Source of the DNA: Silicimonas sp.
GTDB lineage: Bacteria; Pseudomonadota; Alphaproteobacteria; Rhodobacterales; Rhodobacteraceae
DNA length: 62,294 bases
Direction: 5' to 3'
Assembly (NCBI GenBank): GCA_022824315.1
Contig: JAJEAC010000109.1
Location: 1 to 62,294 of the forward strand
Shown: in pieces, positions 1 through 9,363 of the stretch
How the letters are laid out: every line of letters starts with the position of its first letter
Position numbering within the stretch: the first letter of the stretch is position 1
Made by a program: the position numbers and the translations under genes
Notes under the pieces: model-generated
What the model was told of the DNA's origin: nothing
The model's database searches: none
Seen by the model: only the letters and a program-made list of their open reading frames with translations

Positions 1-1641
1 ATCGTCGAGGGCTTCCGGGCCGTGCTCAAGGGCGCCGTCGCCGTCAGCGACGTCGGCGAGCTGCTGCAGGTGGAGCGCTCCCTCCTGCACGGCCACGCGG
101 CCGCCGTCCTCGGCACCGCGCGGGACCTCGGACTCGAGCGCATGCTCCACCGGACGCGCGGCCGCGAGCGCGACCTGGCGCTGGCCGCCGTCGCCGCGCG
201 GGTGCTGTCGCCCGATTCCAAGCTCGCCACTGCCCGGCGGCTGTCGCCCGAGACCGCGACGAGCAGCCTCGGCGCCCTGCTCGGGCTCGGCCCCGTCACC
301 GGCAACGAGGTGCTCGCCATGCTCGACTGGCTGCTGAAGCGCCAGCCCTGGATCGAGAGGAGCCTCGCCAACCGGCACCTCAAGGGGGAGAACACGCTGA
401 TCCTGTATGACGTGTCCTCCAGCTACCTGGAGGGAACCTGCTGCACGCTGGCGGCCTTCGGTCACAACCGGGACGGGAAGAAAGGCAAGCGGCAGATCGT
501 GTTCGGGCTGCTCTGCGCCTCCGACGGCTGCCCGGTGGCGGTGGAGGTGTTCTCCGGGAACACGTCCGACCCCGCCACGGTGGGGCGCCAGGTGGACAAG
601 GTCCGGAAGCGCTTCGGCATCGGCCGCGTGGCGCTGGTGGGCGACCGGGGGATGCTGACCACGGCGCGGATCCGCGAGGACCTCGAGCCGGCGGGGATCG
701 ACTGGATCTCGGCCCTGAGGACCGCGGACATCCGAAAGCTGCTGAAGGCCGCCGCCCCGGCTCCCCTGGAGCCCGAGGCGCTGGTTCCCGACGCGGTGGC
801 GGAGATCACGGGCCCGGACTTCCCCGGCGAGCGGCTGATGGTCTGCCTGAACCCGAGGCTTCGGCAGGAACGGCGGCGCAAGCGCGAGGACCTGCTGAAG
901 GCGACGGAGGAGACGCTGGAGGCGATCGCGGCCGCCGCCGCGCGCCGGACGCCGGGGCCGGCGAACCGCGACCAGGTCATCAAGGCCATCGGGCGGGAGG
1001 CCAACCGGCGCAAGGTGGAGAAGCACTTCGAGATCGCGGTCGCGGACGACGGCATCTCCTGGAGCCGGCGAAAGGAGAGGGTCGCCGAGGAGGCGCGGCT
1101 CGACGGCGTCTACGTCATCCGGACGAGCCTCGACGCCGAGGCCATGGGCGCGGAGGAGGCGGTGGAGGCGTACAAGGGCCTCTCGGGCGTGGAGCGCGCG
1201 TTCCGGAACGCCAAGAGCGACCTCAGGATCCGTCCCGTCTACGTCTATTCGCCGGATCACGTCCGCGCCCACGTATTCTTGTGCATGCTGGCGCTGCATG
1301 TCGAATGGCACATGCGCCGGCGCCTCGCGCCGATGCTGTTCGAGGACGACGACCGCGAAGGCGCCCGGGCGCAGCGCAGCTCGCCCGTGGAGAAGGCCGA
1401 GGTCTCGGAGAGCGCGAAGGCCAAGGCCGACACGAAGCTCACCCCCGACGGGCTGCCGGTCCACAGCTTCCGCACCCTGCTCGACGATCTCTCGGGCATG
1501 GCGCTGAACCAGCTGCGCCTTCCGGGCCATGGCGAAAGCCTGCTGTCCGTCGTGACCTCGCCGACCCCGGTCCAGAAACGGGCCTTCCAGCTGCTTGGAG
1601 TGAAGCCGGACCAGAGCGTTCCCATAAGACTGCCAGGTTGA
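1..1641 (+). mobile_element. IS1634-type DDE transposase, 5' end cut by window edge
   Basis: The reading frame is open from base 1, so the gene starts before the window; about 546 codons are visible. The protein looks like an IS1634-family (IS4-like) DDE transposase. Counting from the GTG at 22, the first catalytic Asp is in LYDVSSSYLEG (about residue 130), the second in VGDRGML (about 208), and a late YKGLSGVERAF segment fits the Y..E signature of the third acidic residue. Codon use is extremely GC-rich compared with the genes to the right. The element lies next to an amino-acid ABC operon that lacks permeases. I did not identify its right terminal inverted repeat between 1642 and 1740. The family call is firm; activity is unknown. 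Confidence 0.85.
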
Positions 1642-1742
1642 GCGGTGGCCGCAAGGCCGGAAAGCCATTGAAAAACAAGCAGGATGGCAGCGAATTCGGC
1701 CGTCAAACCCAAATGAAGTTCCGGCTAACGCGCCCGGGCCGG

Positions 1743-1781
1743 GCCGGGGCGTGCAGCCGGATCACGCCTGCACGCCCCGGC
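1743..1781 (-). terminator. Strong hairpin downstream of the amino-acid ABC operon
   Basis: Two perfect 14-nt arms (1743-1756 and 1768-1781) surround an 11-nt loop. The hairpin lies 36 nt beyond the stop of the leftward binding-protein gene, where a terminator would be expected. No clear U-tract follows on the minus strand, so it could instead stabilise the mRNA 3' end or belong to the IS boundary. Confidence 0.5.
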
Positions 1782-1816
1782 AGTTCCTTTGCGGGGCGTG
1801 CAGCATGGCGTGCGGG

Positions 1817-2539
1817 TCAGAACGGTTCGCCGATTTCCCATTTCTCGATCAGCGCGTTCAGCGAACCATCGTCCTTCATGGACTGGATGGCCATGTTGAA
1901 CTTCTCCTTGAGTTCAGTGTCGCTTTCCCGGATGCCCATGCCAACGCCGCCGCCGATGAGCTCGGTCCTCGCCAGGAAAACGAGGTCGGCGTCTTCCGCC
2001 TCGATCGGCGTCAGGTAGGACTGGTCGGCCAGGACCGCATCAGCCTCGCCGCCCTTGACGGCTGCGATGGTCTCTTCGGGCGTGGCGAACTCCACCAGCG
2101 TCCACCCCATCTCAGCGATGAAGGCGGCCTGGATCGTGTTGGTCTGCGCTGCGAGCACGGCGCCTTCCACGTCGATGTCGTCGGACATTGCGAGATACGC
2201 GGACGGGTCCGGCTGGCTGTAGTTTTGAGTGAAGTCGATGACCTGGTCGCGTTCGTCGGTGATCGACATGCCGGCGATGATCGTGTCGTAGTTCCCCGAG
2301 ACGAGGTTCGGGATGATCGAATCCCAGTCGTTGGTTACCCATTCGCAGGTGAGTTCCGCGCGTCTGCAGAGTTCATCGCCGAGCTCGCGTTCGAAGCCGT
2401 CCACTTCACCGGCATCGTTGAGGAAGTTCCATGGAGGGTAGGCGCCCTCGGTGCCCATGCGGATGACGGAATGGCTGTCGGCATGAGCAAGTCCCGCACC
2501 GAGTGCGAGCGCCGCAATCGTCAGGATGAATTTCTTCAT
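1817..2539 (-). CDS. Amino-acid ABC transporter, periplasmic substrate-binding protein (family 3)
   Basis: A 240-residue protein with a Sec signal peptide (MKK, hydrophobic core, cleavage near AHA-DS). The mature part has family 3 (HisJ/ArgT-like) hallmarks: the early MGTEGAYPPWNF segment, GFERELGDEL, and IIAGMSITDERDQVIDFTQNY, which forms much of the ligand pocket for the alpha-amino and carboxyl groups. It should capture a polar or basic amino acid in the periplasm and deliver it to an inner-membrane complex. It lies 44 nt after the ATPase gene on the same strand, so the two are probably one operon. No permease gene follows; the IS1634-type element does instead. Substrate specificity cannot be read from the sequence. 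Confidence 0.9.
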   Translation of the reverse strand: MKKFILTIAALALGAGLAHADSHSVIRMGTEGAYPPWNFLNDAGEVDGFERELGDELCRRAELTCEWVTNDWDSIIPNLVSGNYDTIIAGMSITDERDQVIDFTQNYSQPDPSAYLAMSDDIDVEGAVLAAQTNTIQAAFIAEMGWTLVEFATPEETIAAVKGGEADAVLADQSYLTPIEAEDADLVFLARTELIGGGVGMGIRESDTELKEKFNMAIQSMKDDGSLNALIEKWEIGEPF

Positions 2540-2583
2540 TTGAGGTCTCCCTTTGCAATGTTGATATCCTTGCCGCTTTGTTG

Positions 2584-3363
2584 TCAGGCTGCCCGGACGT
2601 GACTCAGGAACTGCCGCAGTCGTTCGGTCCTTGGCGCGTCGAAAAGGGCATCGGGCGATCCTTCCTCCTCTATGCGGCCTTCATGCAGGAACAGCACGTG
2701 GTCGGAGACGTCTCGCGCCATCGTCATGTCGTGAGTGACAAGCAGCATGGTCCGGCCCTCCTCTGCGAGCGACTTAATGACCTTCACGACTTCCTGCTCA
2801 AGTTCAGGATCAAGCGCCGATGTCGGTTCGTCGAAAAGAAGCGCTCTGGGCTCCATGCAGAGTGCGCGTGCTATGGCGGCCCTTTGCTGCTGTCCGCCCG
2901 ATAGCTGCGCCGGGTAGGCGTCGCACTTGTCTCCGATGCCGACCCGCTCAAGATAGCGCCGTGCCGCATCTTCCACGTCGGCGCGATTCCGTTTGAGCAC
3001 GGTGACGGGAGCCTTCATCACGTTCTGGAGGATCGTGAGATGAGCCCAGAGATTGAACTGCTGGAACACCATTGACAGGTTCGTGCGGATGCGCGTGACC
3101 TGAATCCGGTCGGCCGGCCTGCGGTTTGCGCCCTCACCACGCCAAGAGATGGGTTCGCCTTCAAAGATGATCCCGCCTTGCTGGCTGTCCTCCAGCAGGT
3201 TGATGCAGCGAAGAAGCGTGGACTTGCCTGATCCCGAAGAGCCGATCAGCGAAACGACATGGCCCTTTGGCGCAGCCATCGAAACGCCGCGCAGGACTTC
3301 GAGCGGGCCGAAGCTCTTGTGCAAGTCGCTGACTTCGATGACGGGCGTGCTTGCATCGGGCAC
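2584..3363 (-). CDS. Amino-acid ABC transporter ATP-binding protein (HisP/GlnQ type)
   Basis: About 259 residues if translation starts at the GTG at 3363, which gives the usual HisP length and has AAGGAG 12 nt upstream. The frame stays open to 3687, but that extension is not protein-like. Walker A is GSSGSGKST (41-49), the signature is LSGGQQQR, Walker B leads to DEPTSALDP, and a switch His lies in LVTHDM. It would energise uptake of a polar amino acid with the binding protein encoded just downstream. The usual alphaproteobacterial order is ATPase, binding protein, permease, permease; here the two permeases are absent. It is divergent from clpB. Confidence 0.9.
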   Translation of the reverse strand: MPDASTPVIEVSDLHKSFGPLEVLRGVSMAAPKGHVVSLIGSSGSGKSTLLRCINLLEDSQQGGIIFEGEPISWRGEGANRRPADRIQVTRIRTNLSMVFQQFNLWAHLTILQNVMKAPVTVLKRNRADVEDAARRYLERVGIGDKCDAYPAQLSGGQQQRAAIARALCMEPRALLFDEPTSALDPELEQEVVKVIKSLAEEGRTMLLVTHDMTMARDVSDHVLFLHEGRIEEEGSPDALFDAPRTERLRQFLSHVRAA

Positions 3364-3686
3364 GTGCGGCAGGATCTCCTTGCTCAACTCTGTCGAAGTA
3401 GGGCGGATATTCGCTCCTTGTGCAATGGCTAATTGGGCCCTTGCCGCCCTGGGCACGAGCCGGGACCGAAGGCACGAATGCGCATCGTTCCGAAACGGGC
3501 GCAGGATGCGGTCGGAAACAGGTACGCCATCTTGGCGTGGTTTCGCGGCACGGTCATGCCTGGAGCCGACGTCTTTGCCCGACCTCTTGCGCCGTTGCGG
3601 GCCGCTGCCCATATACCATGCAAGGCCCATCGATGCATGCCTTGAAGAGGGTGCTGACAAGGGGGCGCTTGTAAAGGAGAAGACCA
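3364..3686. other. Divergent intergenic region between the ABC operon and clpB
   Basis: These 323 nt hold the promoters for two divergent units. I see no convincing gene in either direction. The only recognisable element is a heat-shock-like promoter for clpB, listed separately. Confidence 0.6.
3586..3614 (+). promoter_or_regulatory. Putative RpoH (sigma-32) promoter of clpB
   Basis: CTTGCGC at 3586-3592 is followed by CCCATAT at 3608-3614, with 18 nt between the CTTG core and the -10 block. This fits the alphaproteobacterial sigma-32 form (CTTG, 17-18 nt, CYTAT-like) except for one -10 position. It lies about 70 nt before the clpB start, as expected for a chaperone gene. Confidence 0.5.
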
Positions 3687-6302
3687 ATGGACTTGCAAAA
3701 GTTCACCGAGCGGGCGCGCGGCTTCCTGGAGGCTGCGCAGACCATTGCAACCCGGGAAAATCACCAGCGGCTGGCGCCGGAACACCTCCTGAAAGCACTT
3801 ATGGACGATGACGAGGGGTTGGCCTCGAACCTGATCCGTGCGGCCGGTGGTGCGCCTGAGCGAGTCGTGGAAGCTGTCGACCAGGCCCTTGCCGGCAATC
3901 CGCAGGTCTCTGGCGACGCCGGTCAGATCTACACGGACCAACAGACCGTCAAGGTGCTTGACGAGGCGCAGAAGATCGCCAGGAAGGCTGACGACAGCTA
4001 CGTGCCGGTGGAGCGTGTCCTGACCGCACTTGCAGTCGTGCGTTCAAGGGCGAAGGAAGCACTGGAAGCCGGAAACGTCAGCGCCCAGGCGCTCAATTCC
4101 GCGATCAACGACCTGCGGAAGGGGCGGACCGCCGATACCGCTTCGGCCGAGGACGGCTATGATGCGTTGAAGAAGTACGCGCGTGACCTTACGGAGGCCG
4201 CCGCCGATGGGAAGATTGACCCCATCATCGGGCGTGACGAGGAAATCCGGCGGACGATGCAGGTGCTTTCGCGCCGGACCAAGAACAATCCGTTGCTGAT
4301 CGGCGATCCTGGCGTTGGCAAGACCGCGATTGCGGAGGGTCTCGCGCTCAGGATCGTCAACGGCGACGTGCCCGAGAGCCTGCACAACAAGAGACTTCTT
4401 GCGCTGGACATGGGCGCGCTCATTGCCGGAGCTAAGTATCGCGGCGAGTTCGAGGAGCGCCTGAAGGGCGTGCTGAACGAGGTGACCGCCGCTGCCGGCG
4501 AGGTGATCCTGTTCATTGACGAGATGCACACGCTGGTCGGCGCGGGCAAGACGGACGGTGCGATGGACGCTTCGAACCTCTTGAAGCCGGCCTTGGCCAG
4601 GGGAGAGCTTCATTGCGTGGGGGCCACGACGCTCGACGAGTATCGAAAGTACGTCGAGAAGGATGCGGCGCTCGCGCGGCGGTTTCAGCCCTTGATGGTT
4701 GACGAGCCGACGGTGGAGGACACCGTATCCATCCTGCGGGGCATCAAGGAGAAGTATGAACTGCATCACGGGATCCGGATCAGCGACCGCGCCCTTGTCG
4801 CCGCCGCGACGCTCAGCCATCGCTACATCACCGACCGTTTCCTGCCGGACAAGGCAATCGACCTTGTCGACGAGGCGGCATCGCGGCTTCGCATGGAGGT
4901 GGATTCAAAGCCCGAGGAGCTTGATGCGATCGATCGTCAGATCCTCCAGTTGCAGATCGAGGCGGAGGCGCTGAAGAAGGAAGACGACAAGGCGTCCAAG
5001 GATCGGCTCGAAAAGCTTGAGCGCGAACTCGCCGAGCTTCAGCAGAAGTCCGCGTCGATGACGACAGCTTGGCACGCCGAGCGGGCCAAGCTTGAGAACG
5101 CACGCACGATTAAGGAGCAACTGGACCGTGCCAGGGCCGAGCTTGACCAGGCAAAGCGCGACGGCAACCTGCAGCGGGCGGGAGAACTGTCGTACGGCAT
5201 CATTCCAGGCCTCGAGAAGCAGATTGCCGATGCGGAGGCGGATGATGACCATGTCATGGTCGAGGAGGCGGTCGGGCCGGAACTCATTGCCGAGGTCGTC
5301 GAACGCTGGACCGGGATTCCCACCTCGAAGATGCTCGAAGGCGAGCGCGAGAAGCTGCTTCGAATGGAGGAAGAGCTCGGCAGGCGCGTGATCGGCCAGC
5401 CATTGGCCATCGGCGCGGTGTCGAATGCCGTGCGCCGTGCACGTGCGGGGTTGCAGGACGAGAACCGGCCGCTTGGATCGTTTCTCTTTCTGGGACCCAC
5501 GGGTGTTGGCAAGACCGAGCTGACCAAGGCGCTGGCAGAGTTCCTGTTCGATGACGATCGCGCGATGGTGCGGATCGACATGAGCGAGTTCATGGAGAAG
5601 CACTCGGTGGCAAGGCTGATCGGCGCCCCTCCGGGATACGTGGGCTATGACGAGGGTGGCGTGCTGACCGAAGCGGTCCGGCGGCGACCCTACCAGGTGA
5701 TCCTGTTCGACGAGATCGAAAAGGCGCATCCCGAAGTGTTCAACGTGCTGTTGCAGGTGCTTGATGACGGCATCCTGACGGACGGCCAGGGCAACAAGGT
5801 GGATTTCAAGCAAACGCTCGTCATCCTGACGTCAAACCTCGGATCGCAGGCGTTGAGCCAGTTGCCCGACGGCGCGGATGCGAGCCGGGCGCGGCAGGAC
5901 GTGATGGAGGCCGTGCGCAACCACTTCCGGCCCGAGTTCCTGAACCGGCTTGACGACATGATCGTCTTCGACAGGCTGACGCGGGAGGACATGGACAGGA
6001 TCGTCGAAATCCAGATCGACCTGCTTCGAAGGCGGCTTGCCAGGCAGAACATCAAGGTTGATCTGGAAGAGTCGGCCCTGAAGTGGCTTGCAGACGAAGG
6101 CTACGATCCGGTCTACGGAGCTAGGCCCTTGAAGCGCGTCATCCAGAACGCGCTCCAGAACGAACTGGCCGAGATGCTGCTTGCCGGGGATTTGGGTGAC
6201 GGGCAGACTGCAAAGGTGAGTGCGGGCCCGGAGGGCTTGATCATCGGCGACCGGATTGCGAGGTCGAACCGGGCCGCGCCCGTGAACGCGGTCTTGCACT
6301 GA
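3687..6302 (+). CDS. clpB: ClpB disaggregase (Hsp100 AAA+ chaperone)
   Basis: An 871-residue protein, normal ClpB length, starting at the ATG after AAAGGAG. It hydrolyses ATP to pull polypeptides out of aggregates with DnaK in the cytoplasm. The order is the N-terminal Clp repeat domain (about 1-150), a first AAA+ domain with Walker A GDPGVGKT near residue 206, a long charged middle coiled coil (about 410-525), and a second AAA+ domain with Walker A GPTGVGKT near 603, [17 protein letters not shown], and a C-terminal D2-small region. Pore loops are visible as [12 protein letters not shown] and GAPPGYVGY. The middle domain separates it from ClpA and ClpC. It appears monocistronic, with a heat-shock-like promoter. 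Confidence 0.97.
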   Translation: MDLQKFTERARGFLEAAQTIATRENHQRLAPEHLLKALMDDDEGLASNLIRAAGGAPERVVEAVDQALAGNPQVSGDAGQIYTDQQTVKVLDEAQKIARKADDSYVPVERVLTALAVVRSRAKEALEAGNVSAQALNSAINDLRKGRTADTASAEDGYDALKKYARDLTEAAADGKIDPIIGRDEEIRRTMQVLSRRTKNNPLLIGDPGVGKTAIAEGLALRIVNGDVPESLHNKRLLALDMGALIAGAKYRGEFEERLKGVLNEVTAAAGEVILFIDEMHTLVGAGKTDGAMDASNLLKPALARGELHCVGATTLDEYRKYVEKDAALARRFQPLMVDEPTVEDTVSILRGIKEKYELHHGIRISDRALVAAATLSHRYITDRFLPDKAIDLVDEAASRLRMEVDSKPEELDAIDRQILQLQIEAEALKKEDDKASKDRLEKLERELAELQQKSASMTTAWHAERAKLENARTIKEQLDRARAELDQAKRDGNLQRAGELSYGIIPGLEKQIADAEADDDHVMVEEAVGPELIAEVVERWTGIPTSKMLEGEREKLLRMEEELGRRVIGQPLAIGAVSNAVRRARAGLQDENRPLGSFLFLGPTGVGKTELTKALAEFLFDDDRAMVRIDMSEFMEKHSVARLIGAPPGYVGYDEGGVLTEAVRRRPYQVILFDEIEKAHPEVFNVLLQVLDDGILTDGQGNKVDFKQTLVILTSNLGSQALSQLPDGADASRARQDVMEAVRNHFRPEFLNRLDDMIVFDRLTREDMDRIVEIQIDLLRRRLARQNIKVDLEESALKWLADEGYDPVYGARPLKRVIQNALQNELAEMLLAGDLGDGQTAKVSAGPEGLIIGDRIARSNRAAPVNAVLH

Positions 6303-6814
6303 GGCATGGCTTGGACGAAGCGGGATCCGGTTGCCGCCCAAGGAGCAAATCGTTGCACATGACGATTTCCCGGACGGGCCCGTCACCGCGCGGTATCTGG
6401 CCGTCGTCGACCACTTGATGACCGCTGATGCGAGGCTTCAGACCAAGAGGGGACGACGTTGTTGGCCAACCCCTCTCGTAAATCGTTCCATTTAATTTTC
6501 CCAATGAGTTGTTGGATTGCTGAAATTGTCTCGATCTGTTGGCTCTGCCCACTCTCGGGCAAGCGATTTTCGTGATCCAGCAATCATGCTTCGCTGGCGT
6601 GGAAGCGAAGCATGAATCTCTTCAACTTGCATTGCGTTCCGAGCCCACTCTCTGCTGGGGAGCGGTGGCTTCATCTATGCCAAGTTCAGTGACCATTCGC
6701 ACATCACATTCGCTGACCTCCGGAAGATCCGTGCTGAGCGTCGTGACGTTGCGGTCGTCGGAAATCAGCACCGGAACCTGCTCGTCTGGCCGTTCCGGCG
6801 ACGTGCATTCCAGC
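6303..6814. other. Non-coding, AT-richer stretch after clpB
   Basis: About 510 nt with several A/T runs unlike the flanking genes. The short open frames here look like shadows. The only structure I see is a 12-bp inverted repeat at 6584-6615. It borders the PLD-protein gene and may be the edge of an acquired segment. Confidence 0.5.
6584..6615. repeat. Perfect 12-bp inverted repeat with 8-nt loop
   Basis: TCATGCTTCGCT (6584-6595) is the exact reverse complement of 6604-6615. No T-tract follows on either side, so it is not a classic terminator. It lies about 200 nt beyond the stop of the leftward PLD gene. Confidence 0.6.
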
Positions 6815-7810
6815 CTAAGCGCCGCTCACTCTCGCGGCTCTCCAGGAATCGGGCTGCGTCGAAATCCCAATCAGGACTTGCGAAACGAGTTCTTTCCCAG
6901 AATCTGATAGTCGGTACACACCACTCTGACTGTTTTCACCACCCACGCGGACGAACAATTTCTTGCCCGCTGACTTCCCAGTGGTGTTTTCGTTTATTCG
7001 TCCACGCACACTGTTTTTCCAAGTCGACCAGTTGTAAGCCAGTCCCAATTCGTCGGCAATCTTGCGCGCCCTTTCATAGATATCCTGCACGTGCAGTTCG
7101 GCTCCGGGCCCGGCACTGTGCAGTGCAAGTGCCACCACGCCAGTTTGGGTGACTTGATTCGTTGAGACATGAACTCCCGCTGGCTTGTATCCAACTAGAT
7201 CTTTCAAGTCTTCATATAGGCTGGCCAATTCGTTGGAATTTCTGCGGCGTTCGAATTGAAGCTGTTCTTGCTCATGGATGCGGGTGTATAGTTGCAGAAA
7301 TGAATCCGACGGCTCGAAAAGTTCGCTGTCGTCCATAAGCAGGGCAAAGGCATGTCGACAATTCCTGATAGGTTCGGTTGCTGACGCGCCAGATATAACG
7401 GCATTGATCTCGGTGTTCTCGGTCAATCCGGAGTTTGTCAAGTTGGATGAACCAATGACGCATGTCGTGTTTCCGCCCGTGCGCTCATACCAATAGAGCT
7501 TGGGATGAAACAGCGGTGATTTGGTCAGTCCACCGTTGAGTTTGACGCGGTAGGTCAGACTCGGAAAGCGCTGAGACCACTCGTTCAGCATCACGATTAC
7601 ATCAGGTCCGGTCACCAAGCCATCAACGCCATGCACAATCTGAACTGGTCGAGAGCGATCAAGTACGGAATTGAGGGATTTCTCCACCTTTTCCAGACCG
7701 CCTGCGGTCATGTAGGCAGCAGCAATTCCTAGCTCGCGGGCCTCTCGAAATCCTTCATTGAGGACTTCTGCGAGATCCTCACCCGGGACCATGGTCACCG
7801 ACAACTTCAA
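6815..7810 (-). CDS. Single-HKD PLD-family protein with C-terminal winged-helix-like domain (putative nuclease)
   Basis: 331 residues, with a TTG start supported by GGGAGG 5 nt upstream. An N-terminal half with one PLD-type active-site motif is visible: HPKLYWYER followed by GSSNLTNSGL, the H-x-K ... G-S-x-N pattern, with Glu where Asp is usual. Single-motif PLD enzymes such as Nuc and BfiI/NgoFVII act as dimers on DNA. The last third (ELHVQDIYERARKIADELG onward) looks like a helical or winged-helix DNA-binding module. No partner methylase or helicase lies nearby. The gene sits alone in an AT-richer gap between core genes, which suggests transfer. A DNA-processing or defence role is inference. 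Confidence 0.6.
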   Translation of the reverse strand: MKLSVTMVPGEDLAEVLNEGFREARELGIAAAYMTAGGLEKVEKSLNSVLDRSRPVQIVHGVDGLVTGPDVIVMLNEWSQRFPSLTYRVKLNGGLTKSPLFHPKLYWYERTGGNTTCVIGSSNLTNSGLTENTEINAVISGASATEPIRNCRHAFALLMDDSELFEPSDSFLQLYTRIHEQEQLQFERRRNSNELASLYEDLKDLVGYKPAGVHVSTNQVTQTGVVALALHSAGPGAELHVQDIYERARKIADELGLAYNWSTWKNSVRGRINENTTGKSAGKKLFVRVGGENSQSGVYRLSDSGKELVSQVLIGISTQPDSWRAARVSGA

Positions 7811-8355
7811 TGTTTCCTCCCGATCTGCCGTACGGCGTCACCTTGAGCGCAACGCCCTAATCTACAGGTGGCACGTCAAATCCGAGTTGACAACTTCCAG
7901 CAGGCGAGTTCGTTGATTCAATCTCAGTTGGTGCGTTGGGTGTTCATCTGTCGGGCATGTGTCATCACTGCAACTTGGAGTGAGGTGCAACTCCGAACAA
8001 TGAATGGAAAGACCTGTTTGCGGCTGCAGCAAGGAGCACAAAGGGCGGGAATTGGACATTCGCCGTGGGGGAAGAATGACGGCGCGTGTCTGGAAGCATA
8101 CGATTGGTCGCCCCATTGGTACTATCTCGTCTATCGATTCTCTCTGATTCCTAAGACACCATGCCGTGTGCGAGACAGCGGTAGGCGCGAGTTGCCGAAG
8201 CGCGTGCGACGGACCGAGACTTCGCCCCAAAGGTGTCGTCCCCTGAGCCATCGCTCTTCGCTTGGGGCCGTATGAAGGTCGACGTGCATGGCGTTTGCGG
8301 CCTACCAGGCCTAGAGATCCTAAAGAAATCTGCGGTTGACTTGCGATTGCACCGT
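7811..8355. other. Non-coding gap upstream of the PLD gene
   Basis: About 545 nt. Two overlapping open frames (7868-8275 plus, 7862-8251 minus) cover it, but neither has a ribosome-binding site or recognisable protein character. The segment looks like an insertion scar or degraded DNA between the PLD gene and the transketolase operon. Only the promoter of the PLD gene is expected at its left end. Confidence 0.45.
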
Positions 8356-9363
8356 TTAAAGGGCCTCGGCCTTGACGAGCGAGTGAACATCATCAACGCG
8401 AACCGCGTCGAGGTCGTCTTCGGTGATGTCGAATTCTTCACCCAGCAAACGCTCGATGCCCTGGACGAGGGCCAGTGCGTCGAGGCCATAGTACCTCATG
8501 AGATAGGGGCGTGATCCCCCGTGTGCGTATGTGTCTCTCAAGCCCAGGCGCATCAGCCGCTTGCCCACGCCGGCGTCCGCCATCACTTCTGCCGCCAGCG
8601 AGCCGATGCCGCCTTCGGTCACATGGTTCTCAAGCGTGACGACGCCATGCGTCACGCTCTGGATGTGGTCCAGGAGAGCGGAAGCGTCGAAGGGCTTGAT
8701 GGTGTGCAAATGAAGGTGCCGGATCGAGAGGCCGGCCTTGGCGAATGCAGCACGAGCGCGCATGGCCTCTTCCGTGCAGATGCCGGACGTGACGACGAGA
8801 ACGTCGGCGCCTTCGGACAGCACGCGAATCTCGCCCACCTTGATCGGCGAGTCGAACAGGCGAGGCACCGAGCCGCGCAGGACGCGGCACCAGACAGGGC
8901 CGTCAATGCTGTCGGCCGCTTCACAGATGGATTCCACTTCCGTCGCGTCGCCACATTCCAGAATTGTCATGTTCGGGATCGAACGCATGACGCTGATGTC
9001 TTCGATGGACTGGTGCGTCATGCCGCCAGGGGTTGTCACGCCTGGAAGAAAGCCCATGAGCCTGACCTTGCGCCGGGGATAGGCAATCGACGCCATCAAC
9101 TGGTCGTAGGGGCGACGGTACATGAAGACGCCGAAGGTATGGACGAACGGGCGGTACCCGGCGAGGCCGAGGCCGCCTGCGAAACTCATCATGTTCTGCT
9201 CGGCCATGCCGAGCGAGAGAAACTGTTCCGGATGACGGTCGCGGAATCCGTCGATCTCGCAGGACGACGTCAGATCCGCAGAGAGGCAGAGGATCTCGTC
9301 AGGGTATTGCGTCGCATATGCTTCGAAGGCCCGTGCATAGGGGCGGTTGACCAGGTCGACCAT
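8356..9363 (-). CDS. Split transketolase, C-terminal (pyrimidine-binding) subunit
   Basis: 335 residues with the transketolase PYR and C-terminal domains. FLSLGMAEQNMMSFAGGLGLAGYRPFVHTF carries the invariant Glu that activates thiamine diphosphate, and GGMTHQSIEDISVMRSIPNM is the standard transketolase/DXS-like segment. The last third is the transketolase C domain. With the subunit encoded upstream it forms a heterodimeric transketolase that moves two-carbon units between pentose and triose/tetrose phosphates. The genes overlap as ATGA, so they are translationally coupled. Split transketolases usually belong to catabolic clusters; this one faces a kinase/epimerase/dehydrogenase operon. Confidence 0.9.
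   Translation of the reverse strand: MVDLVNRPYARAFEAYATQYPDEILCLSADLTSSCEIDGFRDRHPEQFLSLGMAEQNMMSFAGGLGLAGYRPFVHTFGVFMYRRPYDQLMASIAYPRRKVRLMGFLPGVTTPGGMTHQSIEDISVMRSIPNMTILECGDATEVESICEAADSIDGPVWCRVLRGSVPRLFDSPIKVGEIRVLSEGADVLVVTSGICTEEAMRARAAFAKAGLSIRHLHLHTIKPFDASALLDHIQSVTHGVVTLENHVTEGGIGSLAAEVMADAGVGKRLMRLGLRDTYAHGGSRPYLMRYYGLDALALVQGIERLLGEEFDITEDDLDAVRVDDVHSLVKAEAL

Noticed and set aside
7862..8275. Two overlapping open frames of about 130 codons
   Set aside because: No ribosome-binding site or family character on either strand; treated as non-coding.
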